NCBI GenBank assembly: GCA_045635745.1
Contig: JAZTWG010000062.1
Coordinates: forward strand, 1-42,786
Direction of reading: 5' to 3'
DNA from: SIG78 sp045635745
GTDB taxonomy: Bacteria > Verrucomicrobiota > Lentisphaeria > Victivallales > Victivallaceae
Length of the DNA: 42,786 nt
Under the pieces are notes generated by a model that saw only the letters and a list, made by a program, of their open reading frames with translations, made no database searches and was not told the DNA's origin. Each line of letters opens with the position of its first letter. The stretch's first letter is position 1. The translations under genes and the position numbers were made by a program. Positions 24,861-31,778 of this stretch are shown here, piece by piece.

Positions 24861-24930
24861 AAAGACAATTTATAGTTTGAATATTGGTAAATAAGTAATG
24901 TTTATTTATGAGATTGAGCAGAAACAATAG

Positions 24931-24972
24931 AAAAAAGACTGTTGCAAAATTTTGAGTTTTGCAGCAGCCCCA
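24931..24972 (-). terminator. Terminator of the antiporter transcription unit (GGGGCTGTTGC family)
   Basis: On the minus strand the sequence reads GGGGCTGCTGCAAAACTC, a loop, and then TTTTGCAACAG followed by TTTTTT. The stem pairs 24957-24967 with 24939-24949, with one G-U. It lies 17 bp after the antiporter stop and is closely related to the hairpins at 30966 and 42617. Confidence 0.75.
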
Positions 24973-24988
24973 TTTATTGAAAAGTATT

Positions 24989-25924
24989 TTATTTTACAAT
25001 CAGATATGCCGTGTAGATCACATACACTGCAAACAGCACTGTGCCTTCTTTGCGGCTGATCTGCAACCCGCTGCGCATAAAAGGGTAAAGCAATATGCTC
25101 AAGCCCAGCATTAAAAACATATCCACATAGCTTATGCCTGCGGATCGGATCGGACTGATCAAAGGCGCAATCCCGAGAATGGCAAGAATGTTGAAGATGT
25201 TCGAGCCTATAACATTACCGATGGCAATATCCTGTTCTTTGCGGATTGCGGCCACCACACTGGTTGCCAGTTCCGGCAAACTGGTGCCGACCGCCACTAC
25301 AGTCAAGCCGATTACCGCATCGGAAACACCGCAGACCTGTGCCAGCACGATCGCGGCATGGACGAATGCTTTGGCTCCGATGATCAACGCCGCGATTCCG
25401 CCGAGTGTAAGCGCTGTTGCCACCCAGAGATTACAGGGCTGTTGCGGAATTTCGGACACTGTATCTGTGGATTTTTCTTTGCGGGAAGAGTAGATGCTCC
25501 AGACAGTGTAGCTCAAACAACCAATCAGCAGAATTGTCGCCTGCCAGCGGTTCACTCCCTTGTTCAACACGTAACAGCCCAGCAGTGCAAGAGAGGCAAT
25601 GATCATCAGCCAAACATCAAATTTCAGTAGCTTTGTGTTTACTTTCAGCGGAGTGATCATGGCACACAGCCCCAGAATAAGTGCTATATTGCAGATGTTG
25701 GAACCGACCACATTGCCGATACTTACATCGCCCATGCCTTTGATGGCGGCATCCACGCTTACCACAAGTTCCGGCGCACTGGTGGCGTAGGCTACCAGAG
25801 TCAAACCGATCACCAACGGTGATATTTTCATTTTTAATGCAATGCTGGAACCGCCTTTGACCAGAAATTCTGCTCCGTAGTAGAGCAATGCCAAACCGAT
25901 AATACCGTAAAATATTGTTATCAT
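24989..25924 (-). CDS. Sodium/calcium antiporter, CaCA (YrbG-like) family
   Basis: A 311-residue inner-membrane exchanger with about ten helices. It shows the two inverted alpha-repeats that form the ion site: GLTLVAYATSAPELVVSV near residue 40 with GNVVGSNICNIALILG, and GLTVVAVGTSLPELATSV near 205 with GNVIGSNIFNILAILG. The acidic residues of the two PEL motifs coordinate the cation. Length matches YrbG-type proteins. It starts 16 bp after the stop of the Na/Pi cotransporter gene, so both are likely co-transcribed as an ion-homeostasis pair. Confidence 0.92.
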   Translation of the reverse strand: MITIFYGIIGLALLYYGAEFLVKGGSSIALKMKISPLVIGLTLVAYATSAPELVVSVDAAIKGMGDVSIGNVVGSNICNIALILGLCAMITPLKVNTKLLKFDVWLMIIASLALLGCYVLNKGVNRWQATILLIGCLSYTVWSIYSSRKEKSTDTVSEIPQQPCNLWVATALTLGGIAALIIGAKAFVHAAIVLAQVCGVSDAVIGLTVVAVGTSLPELATSVVAAIRKEQDIAIGNVIGSNIFNILAILGIAPLISPIRSAGISYVDMFLMLGLSILLYPFMRSGLQISRKEGTVLFAVYVIYTAYLIVK

Positions 25925-25940
25925 GATTTTTTTATCTCAT

Positions 25941-27632
25941 TTATTTTTTTTGTCTCAATTCCGCCGGAAAGTTTTCATAGAACATTTCCGAACGCTCATT
26001 GATGTTGAACAAATGCCGCGATATCTTCCGTATTTCGGCCAGCAGTTCCAGATAAAGTATGCCTACCTGCGGACGGCAGTCGCCGCGATTGATACGGCTG
26101 ATGTGTTCGGTTTCAAACTTATCGAGCATGAGCTTCAGTTCGGCTTCCAGCTGAACTGATTTTTTCATCAGCTGTGGTGTGCAGCGTGTAAGCATTTCGG
26201 ATGAAAGTTCCGCCGTTTCAGCAAGCTTATCATGGAGCTGATCGTACTCTTTTTCTGCCTGAATGCTGAATTTGAGATCATCGGCCTGAAGTTTGCCGAT
26301 AATATTCTGAATGATCTCGGTATGGTCGCCGATACGTTCCACATCGTTGGTGCAATGGAGCAGCAGCGGTATCTGGCCAGCTTCATTTTTAGTCAGCTTT
26401 TTGCTCATCAGCAGCGAAAGATAGTCGGTGATATTCTTCTGACGTTCGTCGATATCAGCTTCGCGTTTTTCCAGCTGTTTTACCATAAGCTGATTTTTTT
26501 CATCGTTGCGATTGTAAATATTCAGCGCGCAATCGATCATTTTCCACGCCTTTTGCAGCATCCGGCGCAAGGCGTATGCCGTCTGGGTCAACGCAATCGG
26601 CGGAGTATCGAGCAAGTGCGGTTCCAAATATTGATAACGGACCTTGCCGCTGCTTGCCGGTATGACTTTTTCACAAACATGTGCCAGCAGCGGAATGAAC
26701 GGCAGCAGTATCAGGGTCGTAAATACATTGAATACCGTGTGCGCGTTGGCAATCTGGCGCGGCAGATCTCCATTGAGCGACATCTTGCGGATCAAGGTGA
26801 AAAATGCCGGTTCGCTGCCCCATTTGATCAAAAATGTAACGCTTATTATTATCACCCCGATCAGATTGAACAATGTGTGCGCCAGCGCCGCCTGTTTAGC
26901 CACGCGGTTGGCGGTCATAGCTGCAAGCTGGGCGGTAACGGTGGTGCCGATGTTGGAGCCCATGACCAGCGCAACTGCGGTGTAAAGATCGAGCAGACCG
27001 CTGGCTCCCAGTGCTATAACAATACCGGAACACGCCGAAGAACTCTGGACTATCATTGTTGCGGCAAGCCCGATGAAAATCGCACCCAGCAATGCCCCTG
27101 CCGGAATATAACCATCTACCGGCGCGCATTTGAATATTTGAAAAGCATTCATGAAGGCTTCGTTTTGGGCCAGGAGTTTCAATTCATCGCTCATGAACTG
27201 CATGCCCAGAAAGAGAAAACCGAATCCGAGTATGGTTTCGCTCCAATCCGCAACGCTGCGGCGTTTGACAAATCCCATGAGCAATCCGGCAATGATCGCC
27301 GGCATGATTACCCAGGTTATATCAAATGCCACCAGCTGGGCGGTAATGGTTGTACCGATATTGGCCCCGAAAATCAGCCCCATGGCCTGAACCAGCGAAA
27401 GCAATCCGGCATTGACAAAACCAATCACCATAACAGTACTGGCACTGGAAGACTGGATAACGCATGTTACAGCTGCGCCGGAAGCAACGGCTACCAGCGG
27501 ATTGGCTGAAAACATCCGCAAAATCGAACGCATTCTTTCTCCGGCAACCTGATGGAGCCCGTCGCTCATAAGTTTCATGCCGAAGATGAATATGGCAAGT
27601 CCGCCAAAGACTTGCATAGTTGTTGCAAACAT
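25941..27632 (-). CDS. Na/Pi cotransporter (NptA/PF02690) with PhoU-like C-terminal domain
   Basis: A 563-residue protein. Residues about 1-310 form the membrane part, with two repeats that each carry QSSSA (CVIQSSSASTVMVIGF and MIVQSSSACSGIVIAL) and a GxNIGTT motif (GANIGTTITAQL, GSNIGTTVTAQL); these are the diagnostic Na+/phosphate-site motifs. Residues about 340-550 are helical and PhoU-like, with LLHCTNDVERIGDHTEIIQNI as its marker, suggesting regulation by phosphate status. AAAGG lies 8 nt before ATG 27632. It is the first gene of the pair with the antiporter. Confidence 0.92.
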   Translation of the reverse strand: MFATTMQVFGGLAIFIFGMKLMSDGLHQVAGERMRSILRMFSANPLVAVASGAAVTCVIQSSSASTVMVIGFVNAGLLSLVQAMGLIFGANIGTTITAQLVAFDITWVIMPAIIAGLLMGFVKRRSVADWSETILGFGFLFLGMQFMSDELKLLAQNEAFMNAFQIFKCAPVDGYIPAGALLGAIFIGLAATMIVQSSSACSGIVIALGASGLLDLYTAVALVMGSNIGTTVTAQLAAMTANRVAKQAALAHTLFNLIGVIIISVTFLIKWGSEPAFFTLIRKMSLNGDLPRQIANAHTVFNVFTTLILLPFIPLLAHVCEKVIPASSGKVRYQYLEPHLLDTPPIALTQTAYALRRMLQKAWKMIDCALNIYNRNDEKNQLMVKQLEKREADIDERQKNITDYLSLLMSKKLTKNEAGQIPLLLHCTNDVERIGDHTEIIQNIIGKLQADDLKFSIQAEKEYDQLHDKLAETAELSSEMLTRCTPQLMKKSVQLEAELKLMLDKFETEHISRINRGDCRPQVGILYLELLAEIRKISRHLFNINERSEMFYENFPAELRQKK

Positions 27633-27680
27633 ATATTTTACCTTTGTGTAGATTGTCTATATTAATTGGTTACAGAAAAA

Positions 27681-28136
27681 TCAAACCAATCCGACAAAGG
27701 GTCCGGCTCGCACCGGCTGGCAGCAGCAGCGCCATTTTTCAGGTTTTATTGTTTGCTCGAAAAGTTTCGGTAATGAAGTTTTTTTCTGAAGAAACAACCT
27801 CTTTTCCAAGAGATCGCTCTGGCCTGCAGACGTGATTTGAGGTGAGTATTGCTGTCGTTGACTGCGCGATATGGCTATTTCAACCGCCAACGTATTTTCA
27901 TCTATCTGGCTGTAAACTGCATCCGAGCGGGTCGGCGGCTCCGGCGCGGAGATTTGCGCTTCCGGGCTCATGGGGGTCAGAAGCATTACCAGAAAAATGA
28001 ATGCGGCGCTGCCCAGCTGGGCAATGATCGGGGCCGCCGGTGCAAAGAGCATGAAAAAGAGTAAAAAAAGCGCGCTGCCGAGTTTTAAAGCAAACCGGCA
28101 TATCTTGTTTTTACCCGGAAAAAAATATTTTTTCAA
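27681..28136 (-). CDS. Small membrane protein, unrecognised
   Basis: A possible 151-residue protein starting with TTG at 28136, with AAGGA 8 nt upstream. A basic start (MKKYFFPGKNKICR) precedes two hydrophobic helices (about 15-38 and 40-58), then a polar tail with clustered Arg, Gln and Cys. I recognise no family. The plausible ribosome-binding site and membrane topology favour a real gene, but the C-terminal half reads less like protein. It lies between the Na/Pi gene and the helicase gene, on their strand. Confidence 0.45.
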   Translation of the reverse strand: MKKYFFPGKNKICRFALKLGSALFLLFFMLFAPAAPIIAQLGSAAFIFLVMLLTPMSPEAQISAPEPPTRSDAVYSQIDENTLAVEIAISRSQRQQYSPQITSAGQSDLLEKRLFLQKKTSLPKLFEQTIKPEKWRCCCQPVRAGPFVGLV

Positions 28137-28226
28137 GCTCTGAATCCTTAATTCTGTCAGAATAAACTTCTTATAATATACCTTTGAAAAACAAAAAAAT
28201 CAATCGTTATTTACGGAGCAGAGATT

Positions 28227-29912
28227 TTATTTACGCTTTTTGTTTTTGTAACGGGGCAGATCCTGCGAGTTGCCGGTCAGATCCATTGCCCAGTCGCGCA
28301 ACTTTTTCCGCGGTTTTTCTTCGGCATTTTCATTGCGATGCGGCTTTCTTTCCCGGGTATGGGCGTTTTTTGCTGCCTCAGGAGAAGAGTTTTCATTTTC
28401 AGAAAAACGCTTTTTTTTGCGGAAATCCCGATCTTTTCTGCCGGTGTTTTCTGATGGAACATCCTCGGCCGCGGCCGGATTTTTTTCGCTGCGCCGACGC
28501 GGACGGCGCTCGTTATCCGGCGTGTGATCGCGGTGGGTGCCGCGCATACTGCCGAATTTGCGTTCCTGTTTGCCTTTGCTTAAAGCCGGATAGTTTTCCG
28601 GCAGCAGCTCTTTGTGAAACTTCATATCCAGCAAGGTAGCCATAACTGCCAGCGGATCATAGAGTTCAGAAAGCTCTTCGGCCATCTGCCAGTAAACCGG
28701 ATTGGATTTGCTCATCTGTTTTTCCAGATCGTCGCGGAAGCGCTTTTTCTTGGCGGCAATGATTGCTTTGGCATCGGGCAGACTGCGTAACTCCAGAGCA
28801 TTGTTGGTCGCTTTGCGGATAGCGGCAAAACGCTTGCCTTCGGATGGCGAAAAAATGGAGATCGCCACGCCTTTCTTTCCCGCACGGCCGGTACGCCCGA
28901 TACGGTGGGTGTAAATATCTGTTTCCAGCGGCAGTGCGTAGTTGATTACATGCGTAAGATCGTTTACATCGATGCCGCGGGCAGCCACATCGGTAGCCAC
29001 GAGCATATCAAAACGGCGGCATTTGAATTGTTCAATGACCCGAGTCCGCTGATTTTGAGTCAGTTCGCCGTGCAAGGCTTCGGCGGAGAATTTGTTTTTC
29101 TGCAAATTCATGGTAAGCTCGTCCACGTCGGCACGGGTGCGGCAGAAGATCATGCCGTAAATACGACCTTCGGCATTGAGGATGCGTTTGAGGGCATTGA
29201 ATTTATCCTCGCGCCGGACTTCGCACGCCCATTGTTCGGTCAGAAATTCAATGGATTGTTTTTCCGGCGCGGGCGCTTTGATATATTGAGCGTTGTGCAT
29301 GAATTGTTCGGCGATCTTGCGCGCTTCGGCCGGAACGGTGGCCGAAAACATCAGCATTTGCTTTTTTTCCGGAGTCTGCGAGAGGATCGTTTCAATATCT
29401 TCAACAAATCCCATGTTGAGCATTTCGTCGGCTTCGTCGAGGATGGCAACTTGTATATCTTTGAGTTTGAGCGCGTTGCGTTCCATCAAATCGATCACCC
29501 GCCCCGGTGTGCCCACTACAATATCGGCGCCGCCTTTGAGTGCGCGCAGCTGTATTTCAATGGGCTGACCGCCGTAAACGGTTACAGCTTTCAGTTCGCG
29601 CTTGCCGATAAATTGAGCTGTTTCGTCAGCGATCTGCATGGCGAGTTCGCGCGTGGGCGCCAGAACGATTGCGCGCGGATGCTTCTGTTTGCCCGCCGGC
29701 AGCAGCCGTTCGATTACCGGCAGTGCATACGCGGCGGTTTTGCCGGTGCCGGTTTGCGCCTGGGCGATCATATCGCCGGATTGAGCCAGCAGCTGCGGTA
29801 TGACCATGGCCTGAATGGGGGTGGGGGTGGTATATGAACGCGCCGCGAGTATATCAAGGGTGCCTTGCGAAAGATTAAGTTCGCTGAAAAGAGTTGCAAG
29901 AGTTTCTGTCAT
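28227..29912 (-). CDS. DEAD-box ATP-dependent RNA helicase
   Basis: A 561-residue helicase of the CsdA/DeaD/CshA type. The Q-motif region (TPTPIQAMVIPQLL), motif I AQTGTGKT at 52-59, PTRELA at 86, TPGR at 135, DEAD at 159-162, SAT, ARGIDV and HRIGRTGRAG are all present. The last 130 residues are low-complexity and rich in Arg, Lys, Glu and Pro, an RNA-binding tail typical of cold-shock or ribosome-assembly helicases. AGGG lies 7 nt before ATG 29912. It is divergent from mraZ across 269 bp that hold the periodic operator-like array. Whether it is nearer deaD or rhlE cannot be settled from the motifs. Confidence 0.93.
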   Translation of the reverse strand: MTETLATLFSELNLSQGTLDILAARSYTTPTPIQAMVIPQLLAQSGDMIAQAQTGTGKTAAYALPVIERLLPAGKQKHPRAIVLAPTRELAMQIADETAQFIGKRELKAVTVYGGQPIEIQLRALKGGADIVVGTPGRVIDLMERNALKLKDIQVAILDEADEMLNMGFVEDIETILSQTPEKKQMLMFSATVPAEARKIAEQFMHNAQYIKAPAPEKQSIEFLTEQWACEVRREDKFNALKRILNAEGRIYGMIFCRTRADVDELTMNLQKNKFSAEALHGELTQNQRTRVIEQFKCRRFDMLVATDVAARGIDVNDLTHVINYALPLETDIYTHRIGRTGRAGKKGVAISIFSPSEGKRFAAIRKATNNALELRSLPDAKAIIAAKKKRFRDDLEKQMSKSNPVYWQMAEELSELYDPLAVMATLLDMKFHKELLPENYPALSKGKQERKFGSMRGTHRDHTPDNERRPRRRSEKNPAAAEDVPSENTGRKDRDFRKKKRFSENENSSPEAAKNAHTRERKPHRNENAEEKPRKKLRDWAMDLTGNSQDLPRYKNKKRK

Positions 29913-30046
29913 AAAAAATCCCTGTTGCGCGATTGATGGATCGCTGGTTTTAATAATACATTATATTAATATAGCACAAGAAACGCATTTTTCAATCGCC
30001 GGAACATTGTTTCAATTATCCATGCTATTCCACGCCCGCCACGCCC

Positions 30047-30150
30047 CCCAAAATTTCCCAACCCCTCCCAAATCTTCCCAAAATTTCCCGAAAAACGTGG
30101 AAAAATATTTGCAATTTGGAATAAAATGGATTATATTGGAACAAATTGGA
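30047..30150. promoter_or_regulatory. Extended 10-bp-periodic box array upstream of mraZ, probable MraZ operator
   Basis: CCCA (TGGG on the minus strand) occurs at 30047, 30057, 30067 and 30077, with CCCG at 30087, each exactly 10 bp apart. TCCA at 30019 and 30029 continue the phase more weakly. On the plus strand TGGA then occurs at 30117, 30127, 30137 and 30147, again exactly 10 bp apart, with one TGGA at 30098. The E. coli MraZ repressor is known to bind TGGGN repeats separated by 5 bp, a 10-bp period, upstream of its own gene. This array has the right gene, motif and period, but is longer and has two opposing halves. Confidence 0.75.
30109..30137 (+). promoter_or_regulatory. Probable promoter of mraZ
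   Basis: TTGCAA at 30109-30114, a 17-bp spacer and TATATT at 30132-30137. The TGGA boxes run through the spacer and past the -10, so occupancy by MraZ would block polymerase. The start would be near 30144, leaving a leader of about 38 nt with only a weak ribosome-binding site. Confidence 0.55.
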
Positions 30151-30181
30151 ATAAAATTTTGTTTTTAAATGGTAAATAGTC

Positions 30182-30658
30182 ATGTTGGCGTTTTGCGGAC
30201 AGGATCGGATTTTGATTGATGCCAATGGCAGATTTAAATTGCCGCCGCATTTTATAGCGGATTTTCTGGCCGATGGTAATGGCGATGTGGTTTTTTACTG
30301 TTTGCCGGAAGGCGCGCTGGCTATATATCCGGAAAAGGTGTATGCCGAAATGCGTAAGCGTTGCGACGAAGATATCCGCAAAGCCGGCATGAGTATGCTC
30401 AAGCGGCGCGATCTGCGGCGGTTTGGAGCGTGGAGCGCTTCGGCCTCGATCACACCGCAGGGGCGCCTGACATTGCCCAACGAGTTCCGGCAGAACACTC
30501 TGCTGGAGCCGGGCGCAGAAGCCGTAGTTGTGGGCGTGGAGATCGGCGTGGAAATCTGGAACCGGAAACGCTGGCAGCAGGAACTTGAGTTGATAAACGA
30601 GCATGAGCTTGACCGTGGCGATCAGGAAATGGCCCGGGATTTGGAAATAGATAAATAA
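30182..30658 (+). CDS. mraZ: MraZ-family transcriptional regulator
   Basis: A 158-residue protein built of two AbrB-like half-domains. The first has DANGRFKLPPHFIADF (about 14-29), the second ITPQGRLTLPNEFR (about 96-109), each matching the MraZ D-x-x-GR-x-x-xP signature. VVVGVEIGVEIWNRKRWQQ fits the second swapped-hairpin region. MraZ proteins form ring-shaped oligomers that bind arrays of short direct repeats and usually control the division and cell-wall cluster. Here the gene is not followed by rsmH, ftsL or ftsI, but by a small membrane protein and a terminator. The start MLAFCGQDR aligns with the usual MFRG-type beginning, supporting ATG 30182 despite the weak ribosome-binding site. Confidence 0.88.
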   Translation: MLAFCGQDRILIDANGRFKLPPHFIADFLADGNGDVVFYCLPEGALAIYPEKVYAEMRKRCDEDIRKAGMSMLKRRDLRRFGAWSASASITPQGRLTLPNEFRQNTLLEPGAEAVVVGVEIGVEIWNRKRWQQELELINEHELDRGDQEMARDLEIDK

Positions 30659-30685
30659 AATGGTGAAAGGAAAGGCAGGTTTGTT

Positions 30686-30883
30686 GTGAAAAGAATTTTT
30701 TTCAGTCGTACAATGTTCTTTATCCTGTTTGCGCTGGCGGCTGTTATGCTTATGGGCGCTACGCTCACCAAACCGGCGGCGAGTGATCTGGATAGGACCG
30801 CCGGAATCTTTGCCCGCGAAAGCGCCGGAGATTTTACCCGGACTTCTCCGGCGGTGCTGCTGCGTGCCAATGTAGTAAAATAA
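30686..30883 (+). CDS. Small single-helix membrane protein downstream of mraZ
   Basis: A possible 65-residue protein starting with GTG at 30686, 27 bp after mraZ, with GGCAGG about 7 nt upstream. A basic start (MKRIFFSR) precedes one hydrophobic helix (TMFFILFALAAVMLMGATL) and a polar tail of about 38 residues. The topology and position are where ftsL would lie in a standard cluster, but I see no FtsL-like leucine-zipper region, and the tail is too short. Unrecognised; co-transcribed with mraZ by position. Confidence 0.5.
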   Translation: MKRIFFSRTMFFILFALAAVMLMGATLTKPAASDLDRTAGIFARESAGDFTRTSPAVLLRANVVK

Positions 30884-30889
30884 AAAAAC

Positions 30890-30950
30890 GCTCAGTTCCC
30901 AATAAGGGCAGGTAAAAATAATCTGTATCGGGAAAATGAGGGAACAGAGC
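30890..30950. other. Long-range inverted repeat, possible structured RNA
   Basis: GCTCAGTTCCC (30890-30900) pairs with GGGAACAGAGC (30940-30950) with one mismatch, enclosing 39 nt in which CCC-AATAA-GGG can form a smaller stem. It sits between the small membrane gene and a very strong terminator, so it would be in their 3' untranslated region or could be a small RNA in its own right. On the minus strand it is followed by a T run. Confidence 0.35.
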
Positions 30951-30965
30951 TGAAAAAATTACTCT

Positions 30966-31010
30966 GGGGCTGTTGCAAAACTCACTGTTTTGCAACAGCC
31001 CCGTTTTTTT
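30966..31010 (+). terminator. Very strong terminator after mraZ unit (GGGGCTGTTGC family)
   Basis: GGGGCTGTTGCAAAAC (30966-30981) pairs without a mismatch with 30987-31002 across the loop TCACT, followed by seven T. The copy at 42617 has the same left arm and loop, so this is a repeated element rather than a chance hairpin. Confidence 0.9.
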
Positions 31011-31126
31011 ATCTTCAAAATCCCGTTTTATTGTGTACGGAACCGGTTGAAAAAACGGTTGGCTGCGTATATTGGCAAATTTTTTCAAAAAAATTAAAAA
31101 AAAGGTGAAAATTCTTATAAAAAAGC

Positions 31127-31155
31127 TTGCAAAAATTACGGAATAGGTGTATGTT
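31127..31155 (+). promoter_or_regulatory. Probable promoter upstream of the giant repeat-protein region
   Basis: TTGCAA at 31127-31132, a 17-bp spacer and TATGTT at 31150-31155. It lies just upstream of a doubtful reading frame at 31197 and some 620 bp before the giant gene. It may drive a long leader transcript that reads into 31779, or an older gene now broken. Confidence 0.45.
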
Positions 31156-31196
31156 TGCAGTAGTTAGATCTAATTATTGAGTTCACAATAGCTATT

Positions 31197-31610
31197 ATGA
31201 TTACTTACGGCATAAAAAATGCAGAGCAGGTGCTGACATGCAGCACAGGGATCTCTGTGCTTCCGGTTGTGAACAGAAAACCAGTTGCTGAAAACATGCT
31301 TTCGAGTACGAAAGTACTTGTTGTATCGGCAGTTAAAGGTTTTGCAGAAGGGTTGACTATCGAGCTTGCCGGCACTCCTGTTGCCAGCGATAGTATCACT
31401 CTTGAAGTTGGTGCTGCTGCGGATTACAGCGTGAATGAAACTGTTGCTGGTAAATTTACGACGGTGATCAAGTGTATATATGGTATATACGCGCGTGCGA
31501 AGCGCCGGGTGGAAAAATTTGTGATTTATTCCAAGCGTGCCTTGGGTGTGTCAAAAAGACCCCCGATGGTCGCCGGCAAACTGCAGTATGCGGGGGGCTT
31601 GCGTCTATGA
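31197..31610 (+). pseudogene. Possible remnant of a secreted-protein gene, or leader ORF
   Basis: A 137-codon frame from ATG 31197 with no ribosome-binding site. Up to about base 31470 it reads like protein: Val-, Ala-, Glu- and Thr-rich, beta-prone (ITLEVGAAADYSVNETV), similar in texture to the giant protein that follows. After that point the composition abruptly changes to Arg, Lys and Tyr. The change coincides with the perfect inverted repeat GTATATA-TGG-TATATAC at 31474-31490. I read it as the 5' part of an old gene, cut off near 31470; a real small gene is possible. No family recognised. Confidence 0.35.
31531..31606 (+). promoter_or_regulatory. Hairpins in the leader of the giant gene
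   Basis: CCAAG (31531-31535) pairs with CTTGG (31541-31545). AGACCCC (31557-31564 region) can pair with GGGG (31592-31597) and GTCT (31603-31606) to close a larger GC-rich structure with inner GC stems. It does not match c-di-GMP or other riboswitch consensus sequences that I can recall. A regulatory role is only inferred from position. Confidence 0.3.
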
Positions 31611-31720
31611 AAAGGGGAAAAATGGTCGGATTTACAGAAACAAAGAGAACTTTGCCGGGTCTTAAAAAAAGATCGGGCAGGGCTCTTTTTGTTTTTGTAA
31701 TGAGAGAGAGCAATAAGTAA
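31607..31720 (+). CDS. Possible 37-residue leader peptide
   Basis: A short basic frame from ATG 31607 (MKRGKMVGFTE...) to a stop at 31718-31720, preceded by a GGGGGG run at 31592-31597; a second ATG at 31622 has AAGGGG just upstream. It runs across the terminator-like hairpin at 31654-31696, the layout of an attenuator with leader peptide. It may equally be chance. Confidence 0.25.
   Translation: MKRGKMVGFTETKRTLPGLKKRSGRALFVFVMRESNK
31654..31696 (+). terminator. Attenuator- or terminator-like hairpin before the giant gene
   Basis: GCCGGGTCTT (31654-31663) pairs with AAGATCGGGC (31669-31678) with one mismatch, followed by a T-rich run at 31686-31696. It lies 83 bp before the ATG of the giant gene. 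It would either terminate the upstream unit or act as a switch. A weak promoter-like pair (TTGTAA 31695, TAAACA 31718, 17 bp apart) just after it could start the giant mRNA instead. Confidence 0.4.
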
Positions 31721-31778
31721 ACAACAATATTTAACCAATAACAAATACAAAACCAACCTGAAAATGAGGTAAAGAAAA

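Noticed and set aside
24685..24927. An 80-residue minus-strand protein in the GC-rich intergenic block
   Set aside because: It has no ribosome-binding site and spurious-looking Arg/Ser/Pro-rich composition, and it crosses stable hairpins and a terminator.
30047..30150. Treating the CCCA/TGGA arrays as a plain low-complexity microsatellite
   Set aside because: Only four bases per 10 are conserved while the rest vary, the phase is exact, and the array overlaps an mraZ promoter, which fits binding sites better than slippage.
31556..31610. A c-di-GMP riboswitch before the giant gene
   Set aside because: The conserved GEMM core segments are not present; only generic GC-rich stems can be drawn.
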